A stretch of 64,000 nt of DNA from Phenylobacterium sp. (GCF_004799515.1 NZ_SSMX01000026.1:1-64000); one strand, 5' to 3'; positions 44,998 through 54,775 are shown, numbered from the stretch's first letter. Notes: generated by a model from the sequence alone, not told the origin. Numbers and translations: made by a program.

Positions 44998-45624
44998 ATG
45001 ACCGTCGCCGACAGCGTGCTTTCGACCCTCAGGGCTGAGCCCCTGGCCGCCGTCCGCGCGCGGGTCCGGGATGGCGACATCCTGCTCTGCTCCGGCCGGG
45101 ATCCCTTCTCCAGGCTGATCGGCTGGGCCACCGAAAGCCCCTGGACCCACGTGGCCCTGGCCTACCGGTGGCCGCAGGCCGGGCGCATCCTGGTCTTCGA
45201 GAGCGTCCAGCAGTTCGGCGTGCGGGTGGTGACCCTCGAACGCTTCTGCAGCCAGAGCAGCACCGGCCAGCGGCCCTATCCTGGAAACATCATCCTTGCG
45301 CGGCACGAGGGCTACGCCGCCAAGGGCGGCAAGCCGGGCGGCACCGGGATGCAGCGCTTGGTCGACGCCGCGGTCGACCGGCTGGGCGACAACTTCGCGC
45401 CGGGGGAGATCCTGCGGATCGGCCTGCGCATCGCGCTCGGCCGCACTGGCGGGCAGACGCCGCGGTGGCTGCGGCCGCGCGACGAATACATCTGCTCCGA
45501 ATACGTCGCCCGGTGCCTGGCGAAGGTCGCCATCGACATTCCCTGGGACGGCCGCGGCTTCATTGCGCCCGCCGACTTCGCCAAGGACCCGCTGATCAAG
45601 GCGGTGGCGAAGATCAAAACCTAG
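44998..45624 (+). CDS. YiiX/YebB-like permuted papain-fold cysteine hydrolase
   Basis: A 208-aa protein. His51 in SPWTHVALAY, Glu68 in ILVFESVQ and Cys in YICSEYVARCL follow the His-(Glu)-Cys order of permuted NlpC/P60 (YiiX) proteins. RDGDILLCSG is also typical. It may be an amidase or peptidase, or a membrane-lipid acting enzyme. ATG 44998 is used; the upstream TTG at 44983 lacks a clear ribosome site as well. Confidence 0.7.
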   Translation: MTVADSVLSTLRAEPLAAVRARVRDGDILLCSGRDPFSRLIGWATESPWTHVALAYRWPQAGRILVFESVQQFGVRVVTLERFCSQSSTGQRPYPGNIILARHEGYAAKGGKPGGTGMQRLVDAAVDRLGDNFAPGEILRIGLRIALGRTGGQTPRWLRPRDEYICSEYVARCLAKVAIDIPWDGRGFIAPADFAKDPLIKAVAKIKT

Positions 45625-45679
45625 GCTCAGGCCCTCGGTCCGCCAGACACCTCTGGTTGGATCGTCACTTACTTACTGA

Positions 45680-45688
45680 CCAATAAAT
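45680..45688. promoter_or_regulatory. Shared CCAATAAAT motif upstream of a TonB receptor
   Basis: CCAATAAAT lies in AT-rich TACTGACCAATAAATTAGT, just before TTGACG (45693-45698). The same nonamer occurs at 49660, ahead of the SGNH gene of the same cluster. Both are flanked by partial inverted symmetry. It may be the operator of the local TetR regulator. Confidence 0.35.
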
Positions 45689-45770
45689 TAGTTTGACGAC
45701 GCGGCGGGGCCCTGACAGCCTGGGACATCGCGCCAAAGAGCGCGGGCCAAGAATGTTCGGGAGGATACCC

Positions 45771-47921
45771 ATGAAGGTGCGCGCCCTAGGGCTGAGCGCG
45801 TCTGCGCTCGCGCTCACGTTTGCCTGCAACCACCCCGCCTCGGCCCAGGCCGCGGCGCCCGCAGCACAGCCCGGTACGGTCGAAGAGCTGGTGGTCACCG
45901 CCGAACGGCGCGCGTCCAACCTGCAGACCACGCCGATCGCCGCGACGGTGCTGACCGGCGCGGACCTGGTGAAGAAGGGCGTGGTGACGGTCGATCAGCT
46001 GCAGACCATCATGCCCTCGGTCACGATCCAGAACTTCGGCCAGGGCAACGACTTCAACATCCGCGGCATCGGCAAGGGCGAGCAGAACAGCGGCACCACC
46101 GTCGGCGTCATCACCTACCGCGACGGCGTGGCGACCTTCCCGGGCTACTTCCAGGACGAGCCCTATTACGACATCGCCAGCGTCGAGGTGCTGCGCGGCC
46201 CGCAGGGCACCTTCGCCGGCCAGAACGCCACCGGCGGCGCGGTGTTCATCACCGAGGTCAACCCGACCCTGGGCGGCGGCTACCATGGCTACCTGCAGGC
46301 GCAGGGCGGGACCTACGGCGACGTCGGGCTGCAGGGCGCGACCGACATCCCGATCTCCGACACGCTCGAGGCCCGCATCGCCTTCAACACCGAGCACCGG
46401 GACAGCTTCTATCACATCACCGGCCCCTTCAGCGGCCACCCCGGCCGGCTGGACGAGGCCAACGCGCGCTTCAGCCTGCTGTGGCAGCCGAGCGACGCGC
46501 TGAAGGTGCTGTGGAAGACCGACTACAACTATATCGACCAGGGCGGCTATCCGGCCGATCCGGTGCTGGCGACCAACGACCCGTTCCACATCACCTCGAA
46601 CGCCCACAACCTCGCCGTCGACCAGTTCGTACGTTCGGTGCTGAACGTGAACTATGTGCTGCCGGACGGGATCACCTTCCGCTCGATCTCCGGCTACCAG
46701 AGCGGCCGCTCCGCCTTCGATGGCGACGTCGATGGCACGAGCCTGGCGAACTACACCCTGCGCGACGGGGTCGACGAGGTGATCTACTCCCAGGAGTTCA
46801 ACCTGCTGTCGCGGGAGAAAGGCTTCTTCACCTGGGTGCTGGGCGCGTACTACCAGCATGACAAGCACATCTTCCCGGCCGGCCAGTTCGACATCGGCCT
46901 GCCCGCCGGGGTCTTCGACGACGACCTGAGCGGGACAAACCCTGCCCAGACCGTGGCCGGCTTCGGACAGGGCGACTTCAACTTCGATCACGGCCTGCAA
47001 CTGCAGATCGGCCTGCGCTACTCTGCCTCCCAGGCGTCCAATCACGGGGTGATCTCCGTGCCGGAATTAGGCGAGTTCCTGCCGGACAATCAGACGGAGA
47101 AGGACTCCAAGCTCACCGGCAAGATCGCCCTGAACTGGACCCTGGACCCGAACAACTTCCTCTATGCGTTCGTCGCTACCGGCTACAAGCCGGGCGGCCT
47201 CAACACCCCGGCGAGCTTCTCCCTGCCGCCCACCTTCGGGCCGGAGTCGGTGACGGACTATGAGATCGGCTGGAAGGCCACCGCGCTCGACGGTCACGTG
47301 AAGACCCAGCTCGGCGCCTACTACAATGACTACAAGAACTTCCAGGTGACCTTCGCCACCCCGGACAATCCCACGACCTCCCTTGAACTCAACGATCCGT
47401 CGAAGACCACGATCTACGGGCTCGAGGCCCAGGCGCAGGCGATCTTCGGCAGCCTGTCGTTCGACGGCGGCCTGTCGCTGTTACACAGCCGGCTCGGAAC
47501 CTTCTTCGCCACCGATCCGCGGACCGGGGGCGTGGCGCTCTGCGATCCGCTCACCGGACCGGTCAGCTCCACCTGCGAGAACCTCACCGGCCACCAGCAG
47601 GACTATGCGCCACGGTTCACCTTCAACCTCGGCGGCCAGTACGTGTTCGATCTCGCCAACGGCGCCACGCTGACGCCGCGTATCAACTTCGGCCATATCG
47701 ACAGCCAGTGGGCGACCCTGTTCGAGAACGCCGCGCTCGGCGACCGGCTGGGCGAGCGCAACCTCCTGAGCGCCCAGCTGTCCTATCAGCTGCACGATCT
47801 GCTGGTGGCGCTCTACGGGACCAACCTGACGGACCAGCACTACGTCACGGCGGTCAATTCCGGGCTCCGCTACGAGGGCGCGCCGCGCCAGGTCGGGCTT
47901 CGCATCACCAGGAACTTCTGA
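45771..47921 (+). CDS. TonB-dependent outer membrane receptor
   Basis: A 716-aa receptor starting at ATG 45771 with GGGAGGAT upstream. Signal peptide to PASAQ, then VEELVVTAERRASNLQTTPI. Plug has FNIRGIGKGEQNSGTTVGVI and VEVLRGPQGTFAGQNATGGA. Barrel ends QVGLRITRNF with terminal Phe. It likely works with the SGNH hydrolase and FadL-like porin nearby for uptake of a hydrophobic ester. A terminator follows. Confidence 0.93.
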   Translation: MKVRALGLSASALALTFACNHPASAQAAAPAAQPGTVEELVVTAERRASNLQTTPIAATVLTGADLVKKGVVTVDQLQTIMPSVTIQNFGQGNDFNIRGIGKGEQNSGTTVGVITYRDGVATFPGYFQDEPYYDIASVEVLRGPQGTFAGQNATGGAVFITEVNPTLGGGYHGYLQAQGGTYGDVGLQGATDIPISDTLEARIAFNTEHRDSFYHITGPFSGHPGRLDEANARFSLLWQPSDALKVLWKTDYNYIDQGGYPADPVLATNDPFHITSNAHNLAVDQFVRSVLNVNYVLPDGITFRSISGYQSGRSAFDGDVDGTSLANYTLRDGVDEVIYSQEFNLLSREKGFFTWVLGAYYQHDKHIFPAGQFDIGLPAGVFDDDLSGTNPAQTVAGFGQGDFNFDHGLQLQIGLRYSASQASNHGVISVPELGEFLPDNQTEKDSKLTGKIALNWTLDPNNFLYAFVATGYKPGGLNTPASFSLPPTFGPESVTDYEIGWKATALDGHVKTQLGAYYNDYKNFQVTFATPDNPTTSLELNDPSKTTIYGLEAQAQAIFGSLSFDGGLSLLHSRLGTFFATDPRTGGVALCDPLTGPVSSTCENLTGHQQDYAPRFTFNLGGQYVFDLANGATLTPRINFGHIDSQWATLFENAALGDRLGERNLLSAQLSYQLHDLLVALYGTNLTDQHYVTAVNSGLRYEGAPRQVGLRITRNF

Positions 47922-47938
47922 CGGTCCTCCCTGGAACT

Positions 47939-47976
47939 CCGGCTGCGTCCGCCAAGGGCGCAGCCGGCTCCTTTTT
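47939..47976 (+). terminator. Intrinsic terminator of the second TonB receptor gene
   Basis: CCGGCTGCG (47939-47947) pairs with CGCAGCCGG (47959-47967), and CTCCTTTTT follows. Confidence 0.75.
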
Positions 47977-48076
47977 CGAAGCGCGGATGCCGTCTTACGC
48001 TCCCACGGCCGTCCCGCTAGAACCGACGCGACGGCTCAGTCGGCCGGCGTTCTGCATCGCGAAGGTTTGACCACGG

Positions 48077-48763
48077 ATGACGCAGGAGACCCCGCAGCGC
48101 CGCCCGCGACGCAAGCAGGCCGACCGCCGCGCCGAGATGCGCGAGCAGATCCTCGACGCCGCCGAAGACCTGTTCTCGAAGAACGGCCTGCATGGCGTGA
48201 CGCTGCGCGACGTCGCCGACCGCATCGGCACCCACACGAGCCTGCTGCACTACTATTTCGCCGACAAGCGGGGCCTGTTCGAGGCGGTGTTCGCCCGGCG
48301 CGTGGAGGTCTCCGTGGGCCAACGCATGGCCGCGCTGCAGCGCTACGAGGCCGAGGCCGGCGACCGCCCTACGGTGGAGGGCGCGCTCCACGCCTTCCTC
48401 GACACCGACCTGGACCTCTACATCGAGGGGGGAACGCCGTGGATGAACTGGGGGGCCTTCGGCGCGCGGGTCAGCAACACGCCGGAGGGCGCCGAGCTGA
48501 TGGACATCCACTTCGACCAACTGGTCCTGAAGCTGCTCGCGATCCTGCGGCGCGCCCTGCCGGACCTCACGGAGAAGGACATCTTCTGGGGCTACCACTT
48601 CGTCACCGGCGCGCTGCTCAACACCCTCGGGCGCAGCGGGCGCATCGACCGCCTCTCCGGCGGGGTCTGCCGCTCGGACGACTTCGTCGACGTCAAGGAG
48701 CGCATGGCCGACTTCATGGCCGCCGGCTTCCACGCCCTGAGCGATAAGCGCCGGAAGGCCTAG
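48077..48763 (+). CDS. TetR/AcrR-family transcriptional regulator
   Basis: A 228-aa TetR protein. Helix-turn-helix: REQILDAAEDLFSKNGLHGV, LRDVADRIGTHTSLLHYYFA, then DKRGLFEAVFARR. The C-terminal ligand domain is aromatic-rich (GGTPWMNWGAFGARVSN). It sits between the receptor and the convergent SGNH gene and may control both through the shared CCAATAAAT sites. Confidence 0.88.
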   Translation: MTQETPQRRPRRKQADRRAEMREQILDAAEDLFSKNGLHGVTLRDVADRIGTHTSLLHYYFADKRGLFEAVFARRVEVSVGQRMAALQRYEAEAGDRPTVEGALHAFLDTDLDLYIEGGTPWMNWGAFGARVSNTPEGAELMDIHFDQLVLKLLAILRRALPDLTEKDIFWGYHFVTGALLNTLGRSGRIDRLSGGVCRSDDFVDVKERMADFMAAGFHALSDKRRKA

Positions 48764-48764
48764 G

Positions 48765-49628
48765 TCAGGGCCGCGCCGCGGTTCCGCGCTCAGCCTGGGC
48801 GATCGCCCGCAGCGCCAGGGGCTCGATCAGGTCGTAGCCCGCCTTCTTCGGGTGGACGCCGTCGCCGGTCAGCTCGGGACGCATCGCCCCGGTCGGCGTC
48901 GCCAGCACGGGCGTGTAGTCGACGAAGACGAGGCCGCGCCGCTGGGCATAGGCCGCCAGCCATTTGTTGAGCGCGACGACCTCCGGTCCGGGCTTCAGCG
49001 CCGGGCGCCAGCTGAACCTGTCCGTCGGCGGAATGCTCGCCAGCACTACGGCGATCCCGTTGACGCGGGCGAGATCGACCATGGCGGCGATATTGTTCTC
49101 GAAGGCCTCTTCCGAGGTCGGTCCGGTGTTGCCGGCGATGTCGTTGGTGCCGGCCATGATGTGCACGACGCGGGGCCGCAGGGCGACCACGTCCTGATAG
49201 AAGCGCGCCACCATCTGGGGCGTGGTCTGGCCGCTGACGCCGCGGCCGACCCGCCCCTGGGTGAAGAAGGCCGGATCGAGGTGCCGCCAGTTCTCGGTGA
49301 TCGAGTCGCCCATGAACACCACCGCTGGGCGCGGCTCGGTCATCGCCGCGTGGTTCTCCTCGCGATAGCGGCAGAGGGCCGGCCAGTCGTTGGCTTGCTC
49401 CCAGGCGTTCCAGGCGACGTAAGCTTTGACCGCCTCGGCGTTGAGCGGGGCGTCGGCCGGCGAGGCGAGATAGTCCGCCAGCGCCTTCGGCATCGGCAGG
49501 CAGGGCTGCGCCACCATGGCCGTGTCGCCGAAATCCACCCGATCGGCCGGCGCGGCCGCCGGCTGGGCCGCGGCGGCGCAGGCCGTCAGGGCGATCAAGA
49601 CGGCGCTCAGTCCAAAAGCGTATCGCAT
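48765..49628 (-). CDS. Exported SGNH/GDSL hydrolase
   Basis: A 287-aa protein. Signal MRYAFGLSAVLIALTACAAA (possibly lipidated). Block I VVFMGDSITENWRHL holds the catalytic Ser; block II GVSGQTTPQMVAR; block III GTNDIAGNTG; block V GDGVHPKKAGY holds Asp and His. It is an esterase or lipase-like enzyme in the envelope. Its start is about 32 bases from the CCAATAAAT motif. Confidence 0.85.
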   Translation of the reverse strand: MRYAFGLSAVLIALTACAAAAQPAAAPADRVDFGDTAMVAQPCLPMPKALADYLASPADAPLNAEAVKAYVAWNAWEQANDWPALCRYREENHAAMTEPRPAVVFMGDSITENWRHLDPAFFTQGRVGRGVSGQTTPQMVARFYQDVVALRPRVVHIMAGTNDIAGNTGPTSEEAFENNIAAMVDLARVNGIAVVLASIPPTDRFSWRPALKPGPEVVALNKWLAAYAQRRGLVFVDYTPVLATPTGAMRPELTGDGVHPKKAGYDLIEPLALRAIAQAERGTAARP

Positions 49629-49659
49629 CCGTCGGTCCCCCCGCTATTTCATTGATTAT

Positions 49660-49668
49660 CCAATAAAT
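49660..49668. promoter_or_regulatory. Second CCAATAAAT motif
   Basis: Within CATTGATTATCCAATAAATG (7 of 10 positions are inverted-repeat symmetric), upstream of the SGNH gene and 160 bases before the FadL-like gene. Identical nonamer to 45680. Confidence 0.35.
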
Positions 49669-49829
49669 GTGTTCGCCACCGCGGCCTCTGGCAAGCCCCA
49701 TTGGCGGTGCGCGACAGACACACCCCGGGAGATCCAGAGCTCTGCCACGGGCCCGCGGGTTTCATCCGTGTCCGGCGACGCCATCTAAGTCGCATGACGG
49801 CGTGTCATCCGTCCTTTGAGGTCTTCGCC

Positions 49830-51116
49830 ATGTCCAAGTTCCGCACCCTCGCGCTCTCCGGCGCGGCCTTCGTCGCCCTGTCCGCCCAGGCCCACGCGGC
49901 CGGCTTCTACCTGCAGGAGCAGTCGGTGATCGGGACCGGCCGGGCCTATTCTGGCGAGGTGACCGACCAGGGGCCGGCGTCGCTGTGGTGGAACCCGGCG
50001 TCCATCGCCTCCTCGCCCGCCGAGATCTACGCCGGCGTCAGTGGCGTGCTGGTGTCCTCGAAGGTCAGCAACAACGGCTCGACCATCACCTATCCCGGCG
50101 GCGTGACCTTGCCTGTCAGCGGTGTGGGCAAGGCTTCCGATCCGATCCAGAACGGGGCCGCGCCGTCCTTCGCCATCGCCACGCCGGTGGGCGACCGCTT
50201 CGCCGTGGGCGCCTCGCTGACCGCGCCCTACAACTTCACCACCAAGTACAACGGCGATTCCTGGGCGCGGTACGATGCGCTGGACACCCGCCTGACCACC
50301 GCCGACCTGCAGCTCACCGGCGCCATGAAGGCGGCGAGCTGGCTGGACCTGGGCATCGGCGTGGACGCGGAATACACCAACGCCAAGCTGCAGACCGCGA
50401 GCCCGAACCTGTCGCCCCTGCTGCCCGACGGGATCAACCAGCTGAGCGGCGAGGGCTGGAACTACGGCTATGTCCTGGGCGCCCAGGCGCATTTCGACCG
50501 CTGGTCATTCGGGGCGAGCTACCGCTCGGCCATGGCCCATGATCTGCACGGCCACGTCTTCGTGGGCGGCCTCTTGGGTCCCCTGGCGGCGGCCAACGCC
50601 GACGGCGACGGCTCGGCCAACTTCACCACCCCGTGGATCGCCACGGTGGGCGCACGCTACCGGCTGACCGACCGGTTGACCCTGGAGGCCCAGGTGCAGC
50701 ACTTTGGCTGGAGCGAGTTCGACGCCATCGACATCCGCACCGCCGCGGGGAACCAGAGCCTGGCGCAGAACTACAAGGACACCACCACCGGCGCGGTGGG
50801 CTTCGACTATGCGCTGAACCGCAAGCTCACCCTGCGCGCCGGGGTGCAGTACGATCCGACGCCGACCCCGGACGCCGAGCGGACCGCCCGAGTGCCGGAC
50901 AGCAACCGCTGGCTGATCAGCGCCGGGGCCACAGCCCAGGTGACGCCGAGGATCAAGCTGGACGCGGCGATCTCCTACATCGACTTCGCCGACAGCACGA
51001 TCCACCACGACAGCGTCTTCTACGGCGGCACGCCGGCGGCGGTGACCACCGCCCTGCAGGGCGACGTCTCCGGGGAGGGCCTGGTGCTGGCCGTCGGGAT
51101 GCGCACGCGCTTCTAG
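49830..51116 (+). CDS. OmpP1/FadL-family outer membrane transporter
   Basis: A 428-aa protein. The start is at the signal peptide (MSKFRTLALSGAAFVALSAQ). The mature N-terminus AGFYLQEQSVIGTGRAYSGE, then ASLWWNPASIA, is characteristic of FadL proteins that carry hydrophobic compounds across the outer membrane. C-terminal VGMRTRF ends with Phe. It fits uptake of fatty acids or aromatics for the CoA-ligase and hydratase steps elsewhere in the window. Confidence 0.9.
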   Translation: MSKFRTLALSGAAFVALSAQAHAAGFYLQEQSVIGTGRAYSGEVTDQGPASLWWNPASIASSPAEIYAGVSGVLVSSKVSNNGSTITYPGGVTLPVSGVGKASDPIQNGAAPSFAIATPVGDRFAVGASLTAPYNFTTKYNGDSWARYDALDTRLTTADLQLTGAMKAASWLDLGIGVDAEYTNAKLQTASPNLSPLLPDGINQLSGEGWNYGYVLGAQAHFDRWSFGASYRSAMAHDLHGHVFVGGLLGPLAAANADGDGSANFTTPWIATVGARYRLTDRLTLEAQVQHFGWSEFDAIDIRTAAGNQSLAQNYKDTTTGAVGFDYALNRKLTLRAGVQYDPTPTPDAERTARVPDSNRWLISAGATAQVTPRIKLDAAISYIDFADSTIHHDSVFYGGTPAAVTTALQGDVSGEGLVLAVGMRTRF

Positions 51117-52003
51117 CCGCCGCCGCTCTCCACCAGTCGCAGGAGGTGACCCGCCGGATCCCGGATCAGGGCGTCGGCGGTTCCCGGCCGTTCGACGGTC
51201 CCACCGAAGGACGCCGCGCGTTGGACGATCGCCTCGACGCCTAGGGTGGCCAGGTCAAGCTGGGTCGCGGCGATGTCGCCAACGCGCGGCGGCGGTGCGG
51301 CGCTCGGCGCCGCGCCGCGGTAGGCGAGGAGCTCGATGTGCGGACCCGCCGGCGGCGACACCGGGACGATGTCCACCACCGGATCGGGCAGGCCGTCGAG
51401 CCGCGCCTGGGTCGGGCCCGAGTTGACCAGGACCGGCGCAGCCGCGAACCCCAGAAGGTCGCGGTAGAAGCGCACGCTGGCGTCCAGGTCGGTGACGGCG
51501 ATGCCGGAGTGATCGACGCCCAGGAAGAGGCGGTCGCGCGCCTGCCATCGCGGGTCGCCGACCCCGGGCGGGAAGAACGACAGCTCCAGCGGATGGCCTT
51601 CCGGATCGCGGAACTTGTAGGCGGTCACCGACCCGGTGCTGGGCGGAAGCAATTGCGGACCGCCCTGCGAAATCGGCTGGCCGCCGCCTTCGGCGCAGAG
51701 CCGCGCACAGGCCGCCGGCATGTCGGAGACCACGATGGCGAAATGCTGGAACCAGGGATCCGATGCGGTGCGCTGGGCCGGATAGGGCGCGCCCGGGGCG
51801 TCAAACTGGATGAGCTCGATCTCCTCGGCGCCGAGCCCCAGGACGATGGCCTGGGCCGCGGGGGACGATTGCATTCGCCGTCCCACAATCCTGAAGCCGA
51901 GGGCGCGCTCGTAGAAGCGGCTCGTCCCGGCGAGGTCGGCGACCGTCAGCGTGATCCGGCTGATGCACTGGACGGCGGCGCTGCGGGTTTGCGGCTCACT
52001 CAT
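51113..52003 (-). CDS. Two-domain VOC (glyoxalase/dioxygenase-fold) protein
   Basis: A 296-aa protein with two tandem VOC modules: about 15-145 (ISRITLTVADLAGTSRFYER, FRDPEGHPLELSFF) and 160-290 (VDHSGIAVTDLDASVRFYRD, IRDPAGHLLRLVE). Candidate metal His/Glu are in the DHSG and GHPLEL regions. It may be an extradiol-type dioxygenase or glyoxalase relative; the substrate is unknown. Four-base overlap with the FadL-like gene end. Confidence 0.8.
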   Translation of the reverse strand: MSEPQTRSAAVQCISRITLTVADLAGTSRFYERALGFRIVGRRMQSSPAAQAIVLGLGAEEIELIQFDAPGAPYPAQRTASDPWFQHFAIVVSDMPAACARLCAEGGGQPISQGGPQLLPPSTGSVTAYKFRDPEGHPLELSFFPPGVGDPRWQARDRLFLGVDHSGIAVTDLDASVRFYRDLLGFAAAPVLVNSGPTQARLDGLPDPVVDIVPVSPPAGPHIELLAYRGAAPSAAPPPRVGDIAATQLDLATLGVEAIVQRAASFGGTVERPGTADALIRDPAGHLLRLVESGGG

Positions 52004-52077
52004 ACCTTCGGACGCTACACAGGGCTGCGGGACGCTGATACGGAAAGTCCCCGGACGGAGGTTGGTTTCGATCCAAG

Positions 52078-53247
52078 GTGAAGCTGAACCTGCCTCTTCT
52101 GGCGCTGGCCGCCGGCGCGTTCGGCATCGGCACGACCGAGTTCGCGCCCATGGGCCTGCTGCCGGTCATCGCCGGCGACCTCAAGGTCTCCATCCCGACG
52201 GCGGGCCTCTTGGTCAGCGGCTATGCGATCGGGGTGCTGGCGGGCGCGCCGCTGCTGACGCTGACCACCGGGCGCCTGCCGCGCAAGACCCTGCTCCTGG
52301 CGCTGATGGCGCTGTTCACCGCCGGCAACCTGATGGCGGCGTTGTCGCCGACCTACGCCATGCTGCTCGCGGCCCGCGTGGTGACGTCCTTCTGCCACGG
52401 GTCCTTCTTCGGCGTGGGGTCGGTGGTCGCCGGCGGGCTCGTGCCCAAGGGCAAGCAGGCCGGGGCGGTCGCGGCCATGTTCATGGGCCTGACCATCGCC
52501 AACATCGGCGGCGTGCCGGCCGCGGCGTGGATCGGCCAGCAGTTCGGCTGGCGCGCCGCGTTCTGGGGCATCGCGGGCCTGGGTGTCATCGCCTTGGCCG
52601 CCCTGCAGCTGGCCTTGCCGCGAACCGGATCGGCGCCGCCGAGCAACATCGGCCGTGAGGTCCGCGCCCTGGGCCGGCCCGCGGTCCTGCTGGCGCTCCT
52701 GACCACGGTGCTGGGATCCGGCGCCATGTTCACGGTCTTCACCTACATCGCCCCGATCCTGCTGCAGGTGACCAAGGTCTCGCCGGACTTCGTGACGGCG
52801 ATGCTGGTGGTCTATGGCGTGGGCCTGACGCTCGGCAACTACCTGGGCGGGCGCTTCGCCGACAAGGCGCTGGACCCCACCCTGATCGTGGTGCTGAGCG
52901 CCCTGACCGTCCTGCTCCTGGTGTTCGCCGTCACCATGCATTGGGCCGCGCCGGCGGGGGTGACCATCTTCGCCTGGGGCGTGGCGACCTTCGCCCTGGT
53001 GCCGCCGCTGCAGGCGCGGGTGATGCAGGTGGCGTCCGCGGCGCCCACCCTGGCCTCGTCGGTCAACATCGGCGCCTTCAACCTCGGCAACGCGCTCGGC
53101 GCGGCCCTGGGCGGTCTGGTGATCCGCCTGCATCTCGGCTTCGAATGGGTGTCGGTGGCCGGAGCGGGAGTCTCCCTCGGCGGCCTGCTGCTCGTGCTGG
53201 TGCCCCTCAACCGCCTAGCCGCGCCTTCAGGTGGTCGGCGATCCTGA
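52078..53247 (+). CDS. MFS efflux transporter (AraJ-like)
   Basis: A 389-aa 12-helix protein with GTG start. Conserved first helix LALAAGAFGIGTTEFAPMGL, then LPVIAGDLKVSIPTAGLLVS and the loop TGRLPRKTLLL. Typical of drug or sugar efflux permeases (AraJ/PbuE group). Its end overlaps the convergent GMC gene by 41 bases. Confidence 0.88.
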   Translation: MKLNLPLLALAAGAFGIGTTEFAPMGLLPVIAGDLKVSIPTAGLLVSGYAIGVLAGAPLLTLTTGRLPRKTLLLALMALFTAGNLMAALSPTYAMLLAARVVTSFCHGSFFGVGSVVAGGLVPKGKQAGAVAAMFMGLTIANIGGVPAAAWIGQQFGWRAAFWGIAGLGVIALAALQLALPRTGSAPPSNIGREVRALGRPAVLLALLTTVLGSGAMFTVFTYIAPILLQVTKVSPDFVTAMLVVYGVGLTLGNYLGGRFADKALDPTLIVVLSALTVLLLVFAVTMHWAAPAGVTIFAWGVATFALVPPLQARVMQVASAAPTLASSVNIGAFNLGNALGAALGGLVIRLHLGFEWVSVAGAGVSLGGLLLVLVPLNRLAAPSGGRRS

Positions 53248-54775
53248 GCGCATTGGCGATGATCGTCAGCGTCGGGTTCACCGCCCCGATCGAGGGGAAG
53301 AAGCTGGCGTCGGCCACATAGAGGTTGTCGAGCTGGTGGGCCTTGCAGTCGAGGTCGAGGACCGAGGTCGCCGGATCGGTCCCGAAGCGCATGGTCCCGG
53401 CCTGGTGCGCCGTGCCGCCGATCGGGATGCCCTTGCCCAGATAGAGCGAGCGCTCGATCAGGTGCGGATGGGCGTCGATGGCGTCGAGCAGGCCCTCGAG
53501 CTTGCGTTTGAGCCGGCGGTGCGCCTCGTCGCCGCTGGGCTTCATGTCGAGGACCACGCGGCCGTCGGCCTGCAGGGTGATGCGGTTGTCCGGGTTGGGC
53601 AGGTCCTCGGTCATCAGCCAGAAGTCGAGCGAATGGCGCGCCAGTTCCTCGAAGGGCGTCTCGGGGAACCAGTTCAAGAGGGCGGGCAGGGCTTCGGCGC
53701 GCACCTGTTCGCCGTGCGATTTGCCCAGGGTCTGGATGCCCCCCAGGGGAAAGTCCCAGTCGTCGCAGCCGAGGTAGAAGTCGTTCAGGGCCATGGTCTT
53801 CTGGAAGACGGTGGCGTTGGGCGTCTTCGACACCGCCATGAAGGCGGAGTTGTTGTGCCGCATGTAGTTGCGCCCGACCTGGTCGGAGCCGTTGGCGAGG
53901 CCGTTGGGGTGCGCCTCGCTGGCCGAGCGGAACATCAGCAGCGAGGACGAGAGGGCGCCGCAGGCCACCACGACGATGTCCGCCCGGTAGACCTCCTGCT
54001 CGCCTTTCCGGGTGACATGGACCCCGGTGACCGTGCGGCCCGAGGCGTCGGTCTCAAGCCGTTCGACATAGGCGTGGGTGAGCAGGGTGACGTTCGGATG
54101 GACGAGGGCGGGATCGACGCAGATGATCTGGGCGTCGGCCTTGCCGTTGGTCATGCAGGGGAAGCCGTCGTAGGCGTCGCAGCGGATGCAGGCGCTGTGC
54201 GGCGCCGGGCCGAGCTCGTCTTCCTCCAGCAGGATCGCCAGCGGCTGGGGGAATGGATGGTGGCCGATGCGCCTCAGCCCGTCGCAGAGCTCCTGGATGC
54301 GCGGCTCGTGCGGGACGGGCGAGTGGGCGTAGGGCGCGCTGGCCCAGGGCTCGGTCGGGTCCGCGCCGCGCAGGCCGCGCACCCGGAACAGGTGCTCGGC
54401 GCGGGTGTAGTAGGGCTCGAAGACCTCATAGCCGAGCGGCCAGGCCGGCGAGACGCCGTCGGCGTGGCGCAGTTCGCCGAAGTCCTCCGCCCGCAGGCGG
54501 AACAGGGCGCCGCCATAGACCTTGGAATTGCCGCCCACGACATAGTGCAGGCCGGGATGGAAGGCCTCGCCGTCCGGTCCGTACCAGGTCTCCTTCGCCT
54601 GGTACTTGCCGTCGACGAACACCGCCTTGGGATCCCAGTTGTCCCGCTCGCGGCGCAGGTAGCCGCCGCGCTCGATCAACAGGATCGACTTGCCGGTGGT
54701 CGCCAGCTCCAGCGCCACGGTCCCGCCGCCGGGGCCCGAGCCCACAATGATCACGTCGTACCGGCCGTTGATCAT
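53207..54775 (-). CDS. GMC-family oxidoreductase
   Basis: A 522-aa flavoenzyme. FAD site YDVIIVGSGPGGGTVALELA; substrate/FAD motif YVVGGNSKVYGGALFR; ACGALSSSLLMF; C-terminal active region GIPIGGTAHQAGTMRFGTDP and VADASFFPSIGAVNPTLTII. A Cys cluster (SACIRCDAYDGFPCM) is present. It oxidises an alcohol with FAD. ATG 54775 is used; GTG 54787 is four codons earlier. Confidence 0.88.
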   Translation of the reverse strand: MINGRYDVIIVGSGPGGGTVALELATTGKSILLIERGGYLRRERDNWDPKAVFVDGKYQAKETWYGPDGEAFHPGLHYVVGGNSKVYGGALFRLRAEDFGELRHADGVSPAWPLGYEVFEPYYTRAEHLFRVRGLRGADPTEPWASAPYAHSPVPHEPRIQELCDGLRRIGHHPFPQPLAILLEEDELGPAPHSACIRCDAYDGFPCMTNGKADAQIICVDPALVHPNVTLLTHAYVERLETDASGRTVTGVHVTRKGEQEVYRADIVVVACGALSSSLLMFRSASEAHPNGLANGSDQVGRNYMRHNNSAFMAVSKTPNATVFQKTMALNDFYLGCDDWDFPLGGIQTLGKSHGEQVRAEALPALLNWFPETPFEELARHSLDFWLMTEDLPNPDNRITLQADGRVVLDMKPSGDEAHRRLKRKLEGLLDAIDAHPHLIERSLYLGKGIPIGGTAHQAGTMRFGTDPATSVLDLDCKAHQLDNLYVADASFFPSIGAVNPTLTIIANALRIADHLKARLGG

